Origin: Pristionchus mayeri
Taxonomy: Eukaryota > Nematoda > Chromadorea > Rhabditida > Neodiplogasteridae
Direction: 5' to 3'
Assembly: GCA_036245805.1 (NCBI GenBank)
Contig: BTRK01000003.1
Location: forward strand, 38,023,215-38,087,214
DNA length: 64,000 nucleotides
The notes beneath the pieces are model-generated. The model was not told the DNA's origin and searched no databases. It saw only the letters and a list, made by a program, of their open reading frames with translations. Within the stretch, counting starts at the first letter, position 1. Every line of letters starts with the position of its first letter. The translations under genes and the position numbers were made by a program. This document shows positions 32,940-44,400 of the stretch, piece by piece.

Positions 32940-34326
32940 ATGGCGCAATCCCTGGCAAGCATTGTGAGTATTTAGCATCGACATTTTATCATCTCCTTTC
33001 ACACGTGAACATTAATAATTTGAACAGAACGTGGACAAGACATGGAAGGACTGCTTAGTGGGATGGGATGATCAAGGAATCCCTTATACGGAAATGTCGA
33101 GGCGCCTTCTTGCCATGGGCCATGTGGTCTCCCCGACGACCATTCAGCGTCTTCTTGCCCTCCCACCCAAGCTGGAGAAGGACTACTGTCCTCGACCTGA
33201 GACCATCCCTCCCGATCTGTACCCTGCCGTTCGGTCTCACATCGCGAAGATGTACGAGGACGACGACGAGATTACTCTCTCGTCTCTTCTCCAATCGAGA
33301 CAGAATTCGGCCTGCAGGTACACACAATCACTTGTTTTCCCAATTATTTCTACTTCAGCTATCCGAGTACCCAGTGGAAAGGATCAGGAAGGAGATTGGC
33401 TATGTCAATCTGGACGTGAGATATGGTCACTCAGTCCATCTGGCGAATCGCCAACCTCGAGTCGACTGGTGCAAGGCACGAATCGAGGAGAACTGTACCT
33501 TCCGGAAGCACATCTTCACGGATGAATCGATGATTCAACTCGATTCCAACTCAAGGAAGGTCTGGGTGTTGTCTACGGCAAGGGATAGACGCATCAAAAG
33601 TACCTTCAAGCACCCTCAGAAGGTTGGAGTATATCTCAATTGTGAATTAAATGTGTCTGATTGAGGTGCTTGTGTGGGGTGGGATCTCTTGGAAAGGCCC
33701 GACCAACCTGGTTGTCCTAGATGGTTCATGCCGAGTCGATGCAGTCGAGTACTGCAAGATCCTCAGGGACGGATACGTAGAGTGGGAAAGGTGTGTAAGT
33801 ATCGTATAAATACTCATAATAGTCTGAATTATCGGAAATACTAAAACAAAATGTAACTACATCCGAAGAAAAGACTCACGTTTAAGGGAGAACTTCGGAG
33901 GGAAGTCATTGCTGGTGCAGGACAATGCGCCCTGTCATAAAGCAAACATAACCAAGGAGTTCCTCAAAAGGGAGGAGATCGAGGTACTATTTCTGATCTG
34001 CATGATAAAGGGCACTCGGTAGAGAACGTGAAGAAAGTAAACATTGTGATTCTAGTTGAGAGATATAAAAATAACCCTAATCATTGAAGACAGAGGACTG
34101 GCCTGCAGAATCCCCAGACCTCAATCCTGTGGAGTTGGTCTGGGGAGAAATGAAGCGATATCTCAAGACGACTTGGAAGCCCACTAACGTGCCCCACCTA
34201 GTAGAGGGAATCAACGAGTTCTGGACGAACGTGCTCACTGCCGATAAATGCCAAAATTACATTCGACATGTGCACACCCAAATGAGAAGAGTCATTGAAG
34301 TAGATGGAAAGCCCGTTAAAGACTAG
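32940..34326 (+). CDS. Tc1-like DD34E transposase of giant element 2 (frameshifted)
   Basis: Exons 32940-32963, 33028-33317, 33359-33622, 33666-33790, 33887-33983 and 34090-34326. The start MAQSLASI is split from the helix-turn-helix exon by a short intron. Catalytic residues are in FTDESM, QDNAPCH and NPVELVW, with 34 residues between the second and third. The linking motif VLVWGGIS is conserved as in Tc1 transposases. Exons 3-6 are in phase. The end of exon 2 is one base short, as in element 1: the expected continuation IETEFGLQ lies in a different frame from the upstream EITLSSLL. As written, this copy would not make a full-length enzyme. Confidence 0.85.
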
Positions 34327-34451
34327 TTTACATTCTATCTACTGTTTTCACGATGAATCTATCAATTGTTATATCGTCGAATCTCTATCGTAATCGTTTG
34401 TCGCCGATGTGTCAAAAAATTGCAATAAAGATGTTTCTACGATGTGACCTA

Positions 34452-36993
34452 ATGTACACGATCGCCTAAGTTGCACAATGTGTAGTCTAACTGGAATCCG
34501 TACTTGTGTCCCCGAGGCTCAAACTAAAAAAATAGCGTAAAGAATTTACTAATTTACAAATACAATGAAATTGCCGAAGTAATAACAGTGATTTGATAAC
34601 ATATAATAACCTAGTTATCATACTAAACAACAAGAGAGGGAATGGGGGCAATAAATCAGTCCAAAATAATCGGATGTTCTCCTAATCACATTGGGGGGTC
34701 ACTAATTGGAGGGAGGGGAGGGGGGGATTCCTTTATCCTCGTCGAGTGATCCGAGACTGCCTGGAACAAATATTGTTTGGATTGCATGAATTTTTCTAAT
34801 GAGGGAAATTGTTAGGTAGTAGTCACAATCGTGTTCAGCTTATCACACCTTTACAATCGAATGAAAGATTGTAAGCAACTCACTCTCCCTTCCCATCTAC
34901 CAGGCAAACCCACGTTTCAAACTTATAATAAATAAACAACTGGACCATTTTATCGCAATTAGTTACTGCTATGTGTTTTATACACGTAAGAAAAAGTAAA
35001 CAAAAAAAATGTGTAACGAACTAACCAGTGGTGAATCCGAATCCGCGCGTGCGCTTCGTCGTCGTGTCGTCGACGTTGATCAGCTCGCGCCCATCTTAAA
35101 GCAATGCAATTAAGTTGATAAATTGCGAATGAGTAGTAGAAAGTGCTCCCTTTTAGAAAAATAATCGCATCAAGATTCTTGATTCAATAATGGACTAAAT
35201 ACAATACGATGTCAAGTCCCAGTAATTTTAATGTTTCACTAATTAGATTTATGTTCCAAAGAAAGTAGAACAGCAATGCGAGTAGGGTCACGCGTTAATG
35301 GAAGACGATAAGCAACTCACCTCCATCTACTCGTTGCTCCTCTAGTGGTGCTTGCGGTCCTCCTCAAAGCCCACTCCGGGCACGCACTGCTCGCTCTTGT
35401 TGTGGACGAGGGAGTGGTGGCCGTCGCCCCAAGGGAAATGCTGCAAACGGAGTAGGATTAATGCAGATTAGATAAAGATTCAAACAAAATGCAGTAACTA
35501 TGACTATGGTTGCTTGCAACTTATTTCTCTATCAACAGCTTGTGCACACCAACGGACAATAACAAGGACGTTTCAAGTTCTCTCATAAAAATAAGGTTAC
35601 GAACGTGCATAATCGTTTCTCGAAAGTGAGCAAACCACACAAATTTAAATAAATAAATGAAAAATAACCTTGTTGCGCACGTTGAGGTAGGGCTAGCTGA
35701 CTCCCGTGCTTCGCGTGGTCCTGGAAAAGAGGAATATGATAGAATCACCTAGATTGCAAAATGCAGCAGTGTAACAACATTATTTTGAAGCTGTCTCCGT
35801 AAGAAGTGGAAGAGGGCATTAAAAAATTTGAGGATAACAACAACATAAAGGTGGTTTCACCCAATATAAAAACAACTTTTATAAAAAATCAAATAAAATA
35901 AAGCATACCGTGAAGGCGGCGTACATGGTGAGGGCGAGGCACGGGAGAGAAGCGACGTAGAAGATCTGGAACGGAATTCCATTAAATTCGAGCATTTATT
36001 TAAAAACTGCGACTTCTTGACGGCGTTCCCTCACTAATAGTGATAATTTTACGGTTCCAGTCAATTAATCAAGCTATTATACATAACCAAGCGAAATGAA
36101 TAAATACGTTGATTGACCAGGGATGGAATGGACTAATAGTGTAACGTCAAGGAGGCGTACCTTTCCCCAGGTGGTCATGGTGCTGTCGGCGGGCGTGAAC
36201 TGCCAGAGGAGCCTCGCGTCTGCTGGGTGGCGCGGACAGCGAGGCGACGGAATCCAAGAGTGCGGTTCATCCTAGAATTTTTAAATTTAAACAGCACGAA
36301 AATCGAACAATAAAGGGAAAACAACTTGGCGAAGAGCAAGCAAACCACGCGTGAAAAGTGGCCTCAAAAAAACATACTATAAATCGATTTTCCCAGAGTC
36401 AAAGTTTGAATATCGACTAAGCACGAACACGGCGCATGCTAAGTAATAGTAGTGGGCAGTGAAACATGCATGGGCGTCCAATATATGAACACAAAAACAG
36501 AGCAATTGCAATTAAACAATGAAGTTAGCTAAATGACGCGGTTTTTGAAAGCGAACAGGGCATTGAACAGAGGCGGATACTCTGGTGGTGATATGAGGAC
36601 ATGAAATTGCAGCAAATAATCAATAGAAAGCAGTGAATTATTGATTAGAAACTCCGAAAAAAGTGAATGCGGGAATAGGCAAAGATAAAAGAGAACAACT
36701 CACGAAAGACCAGTGAGTACCGTAACCTGCTCTGTAGTAAACGTTTAGCGATCGCAAAATGCCAATTATAGGATTTTTTTGCTGAAATAACTCAAATAAT
36801 AAATTAATGAATATTTTCTCTTCTTTTTTTCACACAAATCGATTAAAAATAAAGTATTGAAGCTCCGCACACAAATACAGCCATCAGTTCATCCATTTTA
36901 ATATAGAATTTCGAAAATGGAAAAACATGGAAAAAAATGTTCCACTATGGAACATTATGGAACATGTTTCTTCAATGTGGACTAGGTGCACGA
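34452..36993 (-). repeat. Right TIR of giant element 2
   Basis: Mirror of the left arm of element 1, including the CTAGTCC tip variant and the short inner end. Confidence 0.9.
35342..36270 (-). pseudogene. Captured COX6A gene copy, right arm of element 2
   Basis: Mirror of 6707-7635: ATG at 36270-36268, stop at 35344-35342. It has the same four exons and the same two frame breaks. Confidence 0.85.
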
Positions 36994-37109
36994 TATATTA
37001 GAACGATCATCAAAATAAGGACTGATCAAAAATAGTAAGTGATGAATATTTCGAAAAATTACAATATAATTATGTTTTACTATTACATTTAACAATGTCA
37101 TTTTTATAG

Positions 37110-37981
37110 ATAAGCAATGTATGGAATCATCTTGTAAACGAATATTTCAAAAGACTTCCACCTGTTCCATGCATGAATTTTCATCAGGATGATGAGTATC
37201 TTTGGGTAGACATCACCGTTGAGAAATTGCACGGAAAATATTTTGAAACTATCGTACCAACTAATTGGTCGAATTCGAAATATTATGTGAGATATTTCGT
37301 GTCATAAATAATTTAACGAGGGTTGTTATAGACAACTAGGATCCATACAAGTGTACATTTCAATGAAAATGCGTTGGAGCAAGGCCTTACTCGAATGTTT
37401 CAATGCTTCAGTTCTATTGCCGCTCTCACAATTATAATTAGCAGTAATATTCACTCGAAACAATTCGCAAATCGATGCGAAACGTTGAAATCGGCGAGAT
37501 ATGCATTTATGACACATGTCATCGCGAAATCAGGTTAACGCGCACTTTCTCATTATTTTTTGTAAATATATAATATTTTCAGGGAAACAATTCTCGACAT
37601 GATCAAATTTCATCGATCGTACGGTTTAGGACTTTTTACATTCATGTATCTCAAGGAAGAATTATGTATGTTTCTGAAGAAGTTGAGGTAAAAAGTATAA
37701 GCATCTTACCAGGTGAATATGTCGAGTCGTTCGCACATGCTGTGCCCAACGTATACATTCAAATTTGTCGCCACGATACTCTTTCGGGAAAATCGAAAGC
37801 TTTCTGGGATTCGTTCGCGCTAGAGTTGCTCAAAAAATACGGAAATGAAAAGATTGAACTAACACAATCGAAGCAAGATGTAACGATTAATGGGAGCTCC
37901 TCTACGCGATATCGCTTCTATCGCGACCCTTTCTCCGAATTCATGGATATATTTTATTTTTATTTTCTGCTAGATTTCTGA
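37110..37981 (+). pseudogene. F-box-type gene remnant, 5' end missing
   Basis: Exon-like blocks at 37110-37287, 37332-37533 and 37583-37981. The first reads SNVWNHLVNEYFKRLP, resembling the end of a nematode F-box motif, and the last ends RYRFYRDPFSEFMDIF. The expected start of the F-box lies upstream, but the giant element ends at 36993, only 116 bp away, and no N-terminal exon is seen. The second and third blocks do not join in phase (one base out). The likely role of an intact relative would be substrate recognition in an SCF ubiquitin ligase. Family assignment rests on a short motif and on the F-box gene next door. Confidence 0.4.
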
Positions 37982-38569
37982 TATTGACAAGTACAATTGT
38001 ATAACTTTTATATTATTGAATACATGAAAATGCACATCATGCGTCCATAACAGGCTCAGTTTTACTGTAACCTTAATGGGATACTGTAAATTCCACGGTG
38101 TTACTTGGAAATTCCTGCGGATTGATCGGAATCGTAGTAATTCAAAATTTGACACAATGTATTGGTTGAATTTGCACACGCATACACGAAATATGTAATT
38201 TCTCTTAGAATTATGCTTCACTCGTCTTGTTTACTATATTATTTTCACTTTTTCCACGATCGGCTCTTCATTTGCACTTCTACTCATTATTACTCATCAT
38301 GCTGATTATTTCTTCCCAACATACGAAACATTCCAAACACTATAAGTAAGTTCAGTTTAAAAAAACGATCGGAAACAGTAAAACTACAGACTTTTTCGTC
38401 GTCAGGAAAGAATATGCTCAGGAATGTGGGAAAACTAAATATTGTTGTTCGCAACTCTTAATTTTCTCACTTTCCCGGTCGAGATAATGTAGAATTAAGA
38501 TGGCATCACCAAATAGGGATGAGGGTGGGACGCCCAGAGGATACGAATCTACCTAACAAATACAAAGCC

Positions 38570-38817
38570 TCAGGAGATCATTTTTTTCAGTTTTTCAGTT
38601 GTAGATTTAAGTCGTTTGCACATTCCGTTTTCGCTGTCTACATCAAAATATTCCATGCTGGCATCATTACGGAAAAGCTAAAATCCTTCTCCGAAAATTC
38701 GAATTAGATAACGTTCTCAAGTTCGGATTTAATAAGGTGGAACACATCAATTATACGAAACGATCTCGATTTTATTGCGATCCTTTCTTTGAATTTGTAT
38801 ATTCATTTTTGCTTTGA
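38570..38817 (+). pseudogene. Degenerate paralogue of the preceding gene
   Basis: FKSFAHSVFAVYIKIFHAG parallels ESFAHAVPNVYIQICRHD of the upstream gene, and after a stop RFYCDPFFEFVYSFLL parallels RFYRDPFSEFMDIFYF. This is a decayed tandem copy of the C-terminal exon. Confidence 0.5.
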
Positions 38818-38999
38818 TGATCGAAGTTTGCGATTATATTGATCTTATGTTTGCATTGTTGTAATTTGTATGCAATTTTCTCTTGTACGGCCAAAATAAA
38901 CGCCTGATAACATCATTTTGTACCAATTTCAGAAAAAGGCGATTATAAAAATTTGGCAACAATCGATCGAAAATTTTAGGAAAAACAAAGTGATTATTT

Positions 39000-40844
39000 T
39001 CATTTCCACACGTCGAGTTTGTATCCTCTGGAGCGCTTCACTGGCTTCAGATTCTGTTCAGATTCATTATTATCATTGCCGATTTTCTCGCATCGAATAT
39101 GCACTCGTGCATCTTCTTCTTTATAGTTAATTGCAAAATGCGGATCGTTAATAGTCGTGAATCGCATTTTAATTCCTTGTCCATTCAAGCTCCGTGTCAT
39201 TTCCTCCAATCCATTGCAATAATTCAGGCAGTATCGGTGTTGTCCAAGGTAGCTCACGTACAGATCAAGGGTCACGCCCATCGTAGCAAGTTCAATTACG
39301 AAGATTTCTGAAAAATAACCTATATCTCAGATATGGAAATAATTAAGAAATATACGATTCTTGAATTGTTATTTGAATGATATTAACTCACTGAAGTTGC
39401 TCTCAAATGGCTTGCATATTTCAGTAACGTAGACTTGCACGCGTGTAATACCATGTCGTCGGCATAAGCGAGTTATCCTTGCCCTTCAATTTACTATTTC
39501 CAATAACAACTAAATTCGTTTAAACTCCAATAAAGACTTACCTCAATCGTCCGTCCAGACTGAATTCATGTATTTCCAAGCGACGAATACGCGCTCCTTC
39601 CAGTATTTCCTCGACGCCTAAGCGAGTTCTCCAGATACTCCAGCATTCCATCTGCTCAATCACCAACGTTTCGATGTGGGAGAAAGAAGAGATAAAGCGC
39701 TTAAAGTTCGCTTTCTTTCTCTCCTTTTCTTTGACAATTGTATGGAATTTAAAGAGTATGAATCCAAGAGTTGAAAATATGAGAATGAGAAAAGCGATGA
39801 TGGCGATAGTGAATGAGAACATGGCCGTTATTGTCGAGACAGGTAGAACCAGCAACGAGGCTATGGCACACTGCCAGGCGGAGTCTCTCATCGCGAAGTG
39901 TTGAACACGCACTGGCTTAGCCTTCACTTCTAGGACGTTCTGCAAGAGCATTTCTAAGTTTCAGTGATCTGGTAACGTTCCCTAGAAGCTATCTGGACAA
40001 CAGGGATTCGAATTCCTAGCAGCAGTTGGAGTAAACGGACTACAAAACCTAGCGTAGTCGTTTATATTGCATATTTGTACATCAATGGGTACGACAAACA
40101 ACCAGCAATCATTACAATTATCAAAGAGCTCACTCCGGAATGCCTACCAACGCCGCTCAGCCATCTACCAACTCCCACTCTGGCCGAGTAGTGCTCGGGT
40201 ATGAGCTCATACATGTGCACTTGTCCCTTTTCATCCTTCTCTCTCTTCTTATCATAACCATGTCTGGGACAGCTGTTCCATGTTTGACGTGTAACTTGCC
40301 CTGCGAAGAGATAAAGACGTTCTAGCGATGCGATGTTCCTATGCTCGGAGAGAAATCGAAGAACGGCGCCATTCCACGAGGGAGAAATCTGAATTAGGGC
40401 ACTATTAGGTCGGATGAGAACTATGAGGTCATAGTTCTAACCCTGAATATGGGCTATTCACAAATTGGTTACTAAGTCGGATGATCACATTCCGGCTGAT
40501 CACCAAAATTTTACTCTTCCACCAGTATTTTCACAGTAGGTTCCCTGAGTGTCAAAAATGCTGAAGTGGGTGTTCTTTAGAGAGGTCCATCGTTTGGTTG
40601 TCATTCGATAGGTGGGCACAATTATTCGACGGTGATCATCGGACCTAGTGCCAATTGTCTCGTCGACTTGAGCGGGAACATTAAACACATCCCATGAATA
40701 ATTCAAAAGATAAGCACGAGAATGTAAATAATTTACTCTAACCTGTCGAACTTCCATCTTCGATAGCTCGTCCACAGCAATGATCTGGCAAATAACATCA
40801 GGCGGAAGGTTGGCGAGATTGAGTGGATGGTTCATTGTCATCAC
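39000..40844 (-). CDS. F-box protein with hydrophobic middle segment, 297 aa
   Basis: Four exons on minus in consistent phase: 40844-40743, 39939-39542, 39477-39392 and 39307-39000. Exon 1 holds the start of an F-box (NLANLPPDVICQIIAVDEL, then SKMEVRQ). Exon 2 is unusual: a long hydrophobic run (ITAMFSFTIAIIAFLILIF and following residues) that could form one or two membrane helices, then a charged SFSHIETLVIEQMECW segment typical of nematode F-box proteins. The last exon ends NLKPVKRSRGYKLDVWK. Probable SCF adaptor. The 803-nt first intron contains two MITE-like repeats and could hide an exon. The hydrophobic block could be a retained intron, which would leave a soluble protein. Confidence 0.55.
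40471..40650. mobile_element. 180-bp MITE, family A
   Basis: The left end ACTAAGTCGGATGATCAC is the imperfect reverse complement of the right end GTGATCATCGGACCTAGT. The interior has CCAGTATTTTCACAGTAGG, homologous to CCAGTATGTTCACATTAGG in the element at 43747-43926. It lies in the first intron of the F-box gene. Confidence 0.65.
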
Positions 40845-41407
40845 TTTTTTCGCTGAATACCACTAAATGTGAGGCGTGATCAGAAACGCGCCACGTGTTC
40901 GAGCGCGCCAATTATTCAAAATGAAAGGAATAATGCAGCTGGCAACGTTTGTCCTATTGTATTTTGTATCAGGGCGTGTCGTTATCGAACTCGACTATCT
41001 ACTGTGATTGGGGAAGCAAATTGAGGAATAGTTAAAGGAGCGACTTGTTTTCTTCTGCAAATGCCATCTCTCGAATGATAACAGGGTGGAGATAAAACGA
41101 ATCAAAAGCTGCGATATTTTAGAATGCGAGACAAATGGCATGTTACACAATGACACACAGCCTTATTGTTTTCATAGTTATATATGTGTGTTGATTCATG
41201 TCAATAAAACATACCACTATTACTGATGTAGTATTTGCTTTCTGCTTTCAACCATTCGAATGCCCACAATGAAACCACCACAAACTAACGGTGGTCACAC
41301 ATTTCGTCATGCATGACTTTATCGAAATTTATGAATCAGACTCTAGTAAATGCTACGGTGGGGATCAGACTGGGAGTGGGCGGTGGATCCACAATCTCCA
41401 TTGATAC
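40845..41407. other. Intergenic stretch between the F-box and solenoid genes
   Basis: No feature recognised. AT-rich, possible promoter of the F-box gene on its left side. Confidence 0.4.
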
Positions 41408-44400
41408 TCAACGCTGTTTCGCTGACTGCGTGCCCCCAGTCGTCGCCAACTGCGAAAACACATCAATTAACCAAAGGTACAGTAACATATTATCCTCATA
41501 GCAAGTATGACACCATTTCACGGTTAAGACATATTCAAATTCTAATAGATGCAAGAACATCACATATGGGCACGTCACACACCTTGCCGAATATACCATC
41601 GTCCCTTTTCACCGTTAAAACTTATCCAAGTTCACAGGCAACAATATCCCATCTATCGCTTCCTTGACTAATACAGTGGTAGGTCACACACCTTGCCGAA
41701 GACGTCGTCGTCAGTGTCGATCATCATACTCGTTTCGACGATGACGTCGTCTCCGATGGCAACGAAGGCCGACTTGTCTCCGAAACCCACTGCGTGCGCA
41801 TTGATCGCCTGAAGATAATATTGTAACTTGGGATGCTGAAAGAGTTTTGAAAATTGTGCCCTTATGCGTTTTTAAGATCCGTTGAAAGCAACATTCTGAC
41901 TCTCTCTATATCACACACTCTCTCGCACTGTTTGACCGGCGAGAGAGCGTGTAGTATGATGAGAGTCAAGCCAGTGCTCGTTGAAAGTTAAATGTGAAAT
42001 ATGGATATTATGTTTTTACATAATAATAATAAATGCTCGTTGCACTCGCCTTGTAGAGGGAGAGGAGGGCATGCAGGTGAGGTTTCATGCAGTGAAGACC
42101 CTCTAGAGCGATCATACAGTGGACGATCAAGTCGGCACTCTTCGGGGTGATGAATGTCTCCTGGGCCTGAAATACCGGGAAAGAATGACAAAATTGTGTA
42201 ATCTTCATGCTGCGCGATCCCCAGCGGTAAACTGAGATATGACGCTTCCTGCGTGGGCTCTCCTAATTCTTTTCGCAAACAAATGGCTATTGCTTTCGGT
42301 TTTCGAACTCTAATGGATGCCATAACACACCTTAATCATTGTTGGCAGCAGTGAGGAGAGAGTATCACACGTCTTCTCCTCCCCATCCCCCTCACATCTT
42401 GACATCAGTCAGATGAAGGCCTCGATCGTCTAGAATGAGCGATGTTAGCAGACTTTGATCGATTTTAGTGTAAGGTGTACGGAATACTAAATACAAGATG
42501 AAATGGCAAAACGATGTACAATTTGGTGAACAAACCTGCTCTCGAATGGCTGCGTCCTCGCACATGAATCTGCTCTCGAAGAGGTATTCCATGTGCAGCA
42601 GGACATACGCGGGCGAGTGAGTGAAGAGGGCGGGAGCTTGCCTGAATGAAGAGAACAATAGAGATAGCGAAAGAACTTGAGAGGAAGAGTATAACCAGGA
42701 ACCCCCTGGCCGAGGGGTCTGAGCAGAGATAACGCAAAAGAACTTATTTGATCATCACTATGGCGATATCCTTGAGGTGAGAGCTGTCCGATGCGCAGCA
42801 ACTGGAGAAGTATTCGTGTAGCTGAGTCCACTTTGCACCAGAATCTAAATACCACGACATTCGAGAAATTTCATTTCCATTGATACAGAATGTGCGAATA
42901 CAACATATTCAAGGAGGGCTAGAATGCATAGTAGTATCAGTAAAATGTATGTTGAACACCTCTTCTACGAGTGGCCAGTAGAGAGAGGAACTGGGCATAT
43001 CGGAGAGGCTCTGAGGAACAGCGAATATGCTGGAAGAATAAGCTGATTACGAACCATTTTGTTCTACATTGATATGTTTCTAATTATTATATTTTAGTTT
43101 TTTTGATAATCGATCTATTTCAACATAAATATTGAATAATAATAGTTGTAAAATGCGATGCTTGTATCTCAATCAATAAAAAAATATGTACATCCACGAG
43201 CGATTCCCACAGCTCATCGAGGCCCTGCTTTCCCAGAATGTCTGACACATCCGACCATCCGTTTCCCTCGAACATGAGACTATACAGCAGGAAGTACGAT
43301 GAGACTTTAGCTTCCTTGTCTTGCAGAATCTGAAATGGGTAGTAATTGTCTCACTCTCTCAATATCACATTATCTCTCGCTCTGCCTGAGCAGCGAGAGA
43401 TATGAAGAGGGCCAGAGGATTACTCGTAATGTGCACTAGGGCAGCCGAGAACTATGACCTCATGCCGCATTTGATACACCATCAAAGGTGGCATGACGTC
43501 ATAGTTCTCGTCCGAGTGCTATGAAATTTAGAGGGGGGGAATTCGGGTAATTGCCTCTTCATTCTGCACACTCTCTCGATCAATCGAGCGATACGGGTAC
43601 GGATAAAGCTACTCAAATTATTAATTCTTCTAAAATTAACAGGGATAAATCTGATGTACTACCATCTGTACAACCTCAGAGCGAAAATGTATATAACACG
43701 GAACAACATATTTAAAAATATCCAGGCATTGTGAAGGTTTCAATGAGGCACTAGGTCGGATGAGAACGGTCGGATGAAAAATCACCGGATGAGCGCCTAA
43801 AACGTACCCTCCTCCAGTATGTTCACATTAGGTTCCTATATTGTCACTACGTCTTCTGCGAACATACTACGGAATTATATTCATTTGTCGGCGCACATCC
43901 AGTGGGCTCTCATCCGACCTAGTGCCCTCAATCATATACTTTCAAATGCACTAAAAAACAAGCACAGAACAGAACAGATCAGAATTTATCAGGGGTCGCT
44001 ATTAGCGCTGATCTGGGCTTTAAGAGTTCCATTCTTCATCTGTAAGGCTCCACCAACGTTCGCCTTTTCTCCGTGTGATGTCATTTCCCCATCTCTCGCG
44101 TGGTCTTCCTTGTCCTCGTTTGTGCACTCGATTATACGGGATCCAGACACTTAATCTCCTCGTCCATATATCATCGTCCATTTTCCGAATCTTGTTGGCC
44201 CAAACGAGCTTCCTCCTCATCGCCTCTTCCTCCCAATCACGGACTCCTGTCTCCAATCTCACTCGTTCGTTGCTCCATTTGTCCCTCCAGTTCACTCCGA
44301 TCATACGTCTTTCCATCTTTCTCTGTGCAATTCTTAGCTCATTCTTGTCCGATTCTCGCATCGTCCAGCATTCGCAGCCATAGAGCACAGTTGACATTAT

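Larger units (their letters stand above)
28260..36993. mobile_element. Giant Tc1-type DNA transposon, copy 2
   Basis: Flanked by TA at 28258-28259 and 36994-36995, with ends TCGTGCAC and GTGCACGA. It is the reverse complement of element 1: coordinates mirror as 42977 minus position over the core and most of the arms. Arm-specific variants also follow this mirror, so the whole element is inverted, not just the core. Private changes include a 4-base deletion of the COX6A start codon and a short deletion in the T/C-rich subterminal block of the left arm. The surrounding DNA differs from that at element 1, so these are two separate insertions. Confidence 0.9.

Noticed and set aside
5984..36993. 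Internal core flipped by recombination between TIRs
   Set aside because: Arm-specific variants also swap sides, so the complete element is inverted. A core-only flip is not needed.
40005..40030. tRNA B-box-like GGATTCGAATTCC
   Set aside because: No pairing acceptor, D or anticodon stems around it; chance match inside an F-box gene intron.
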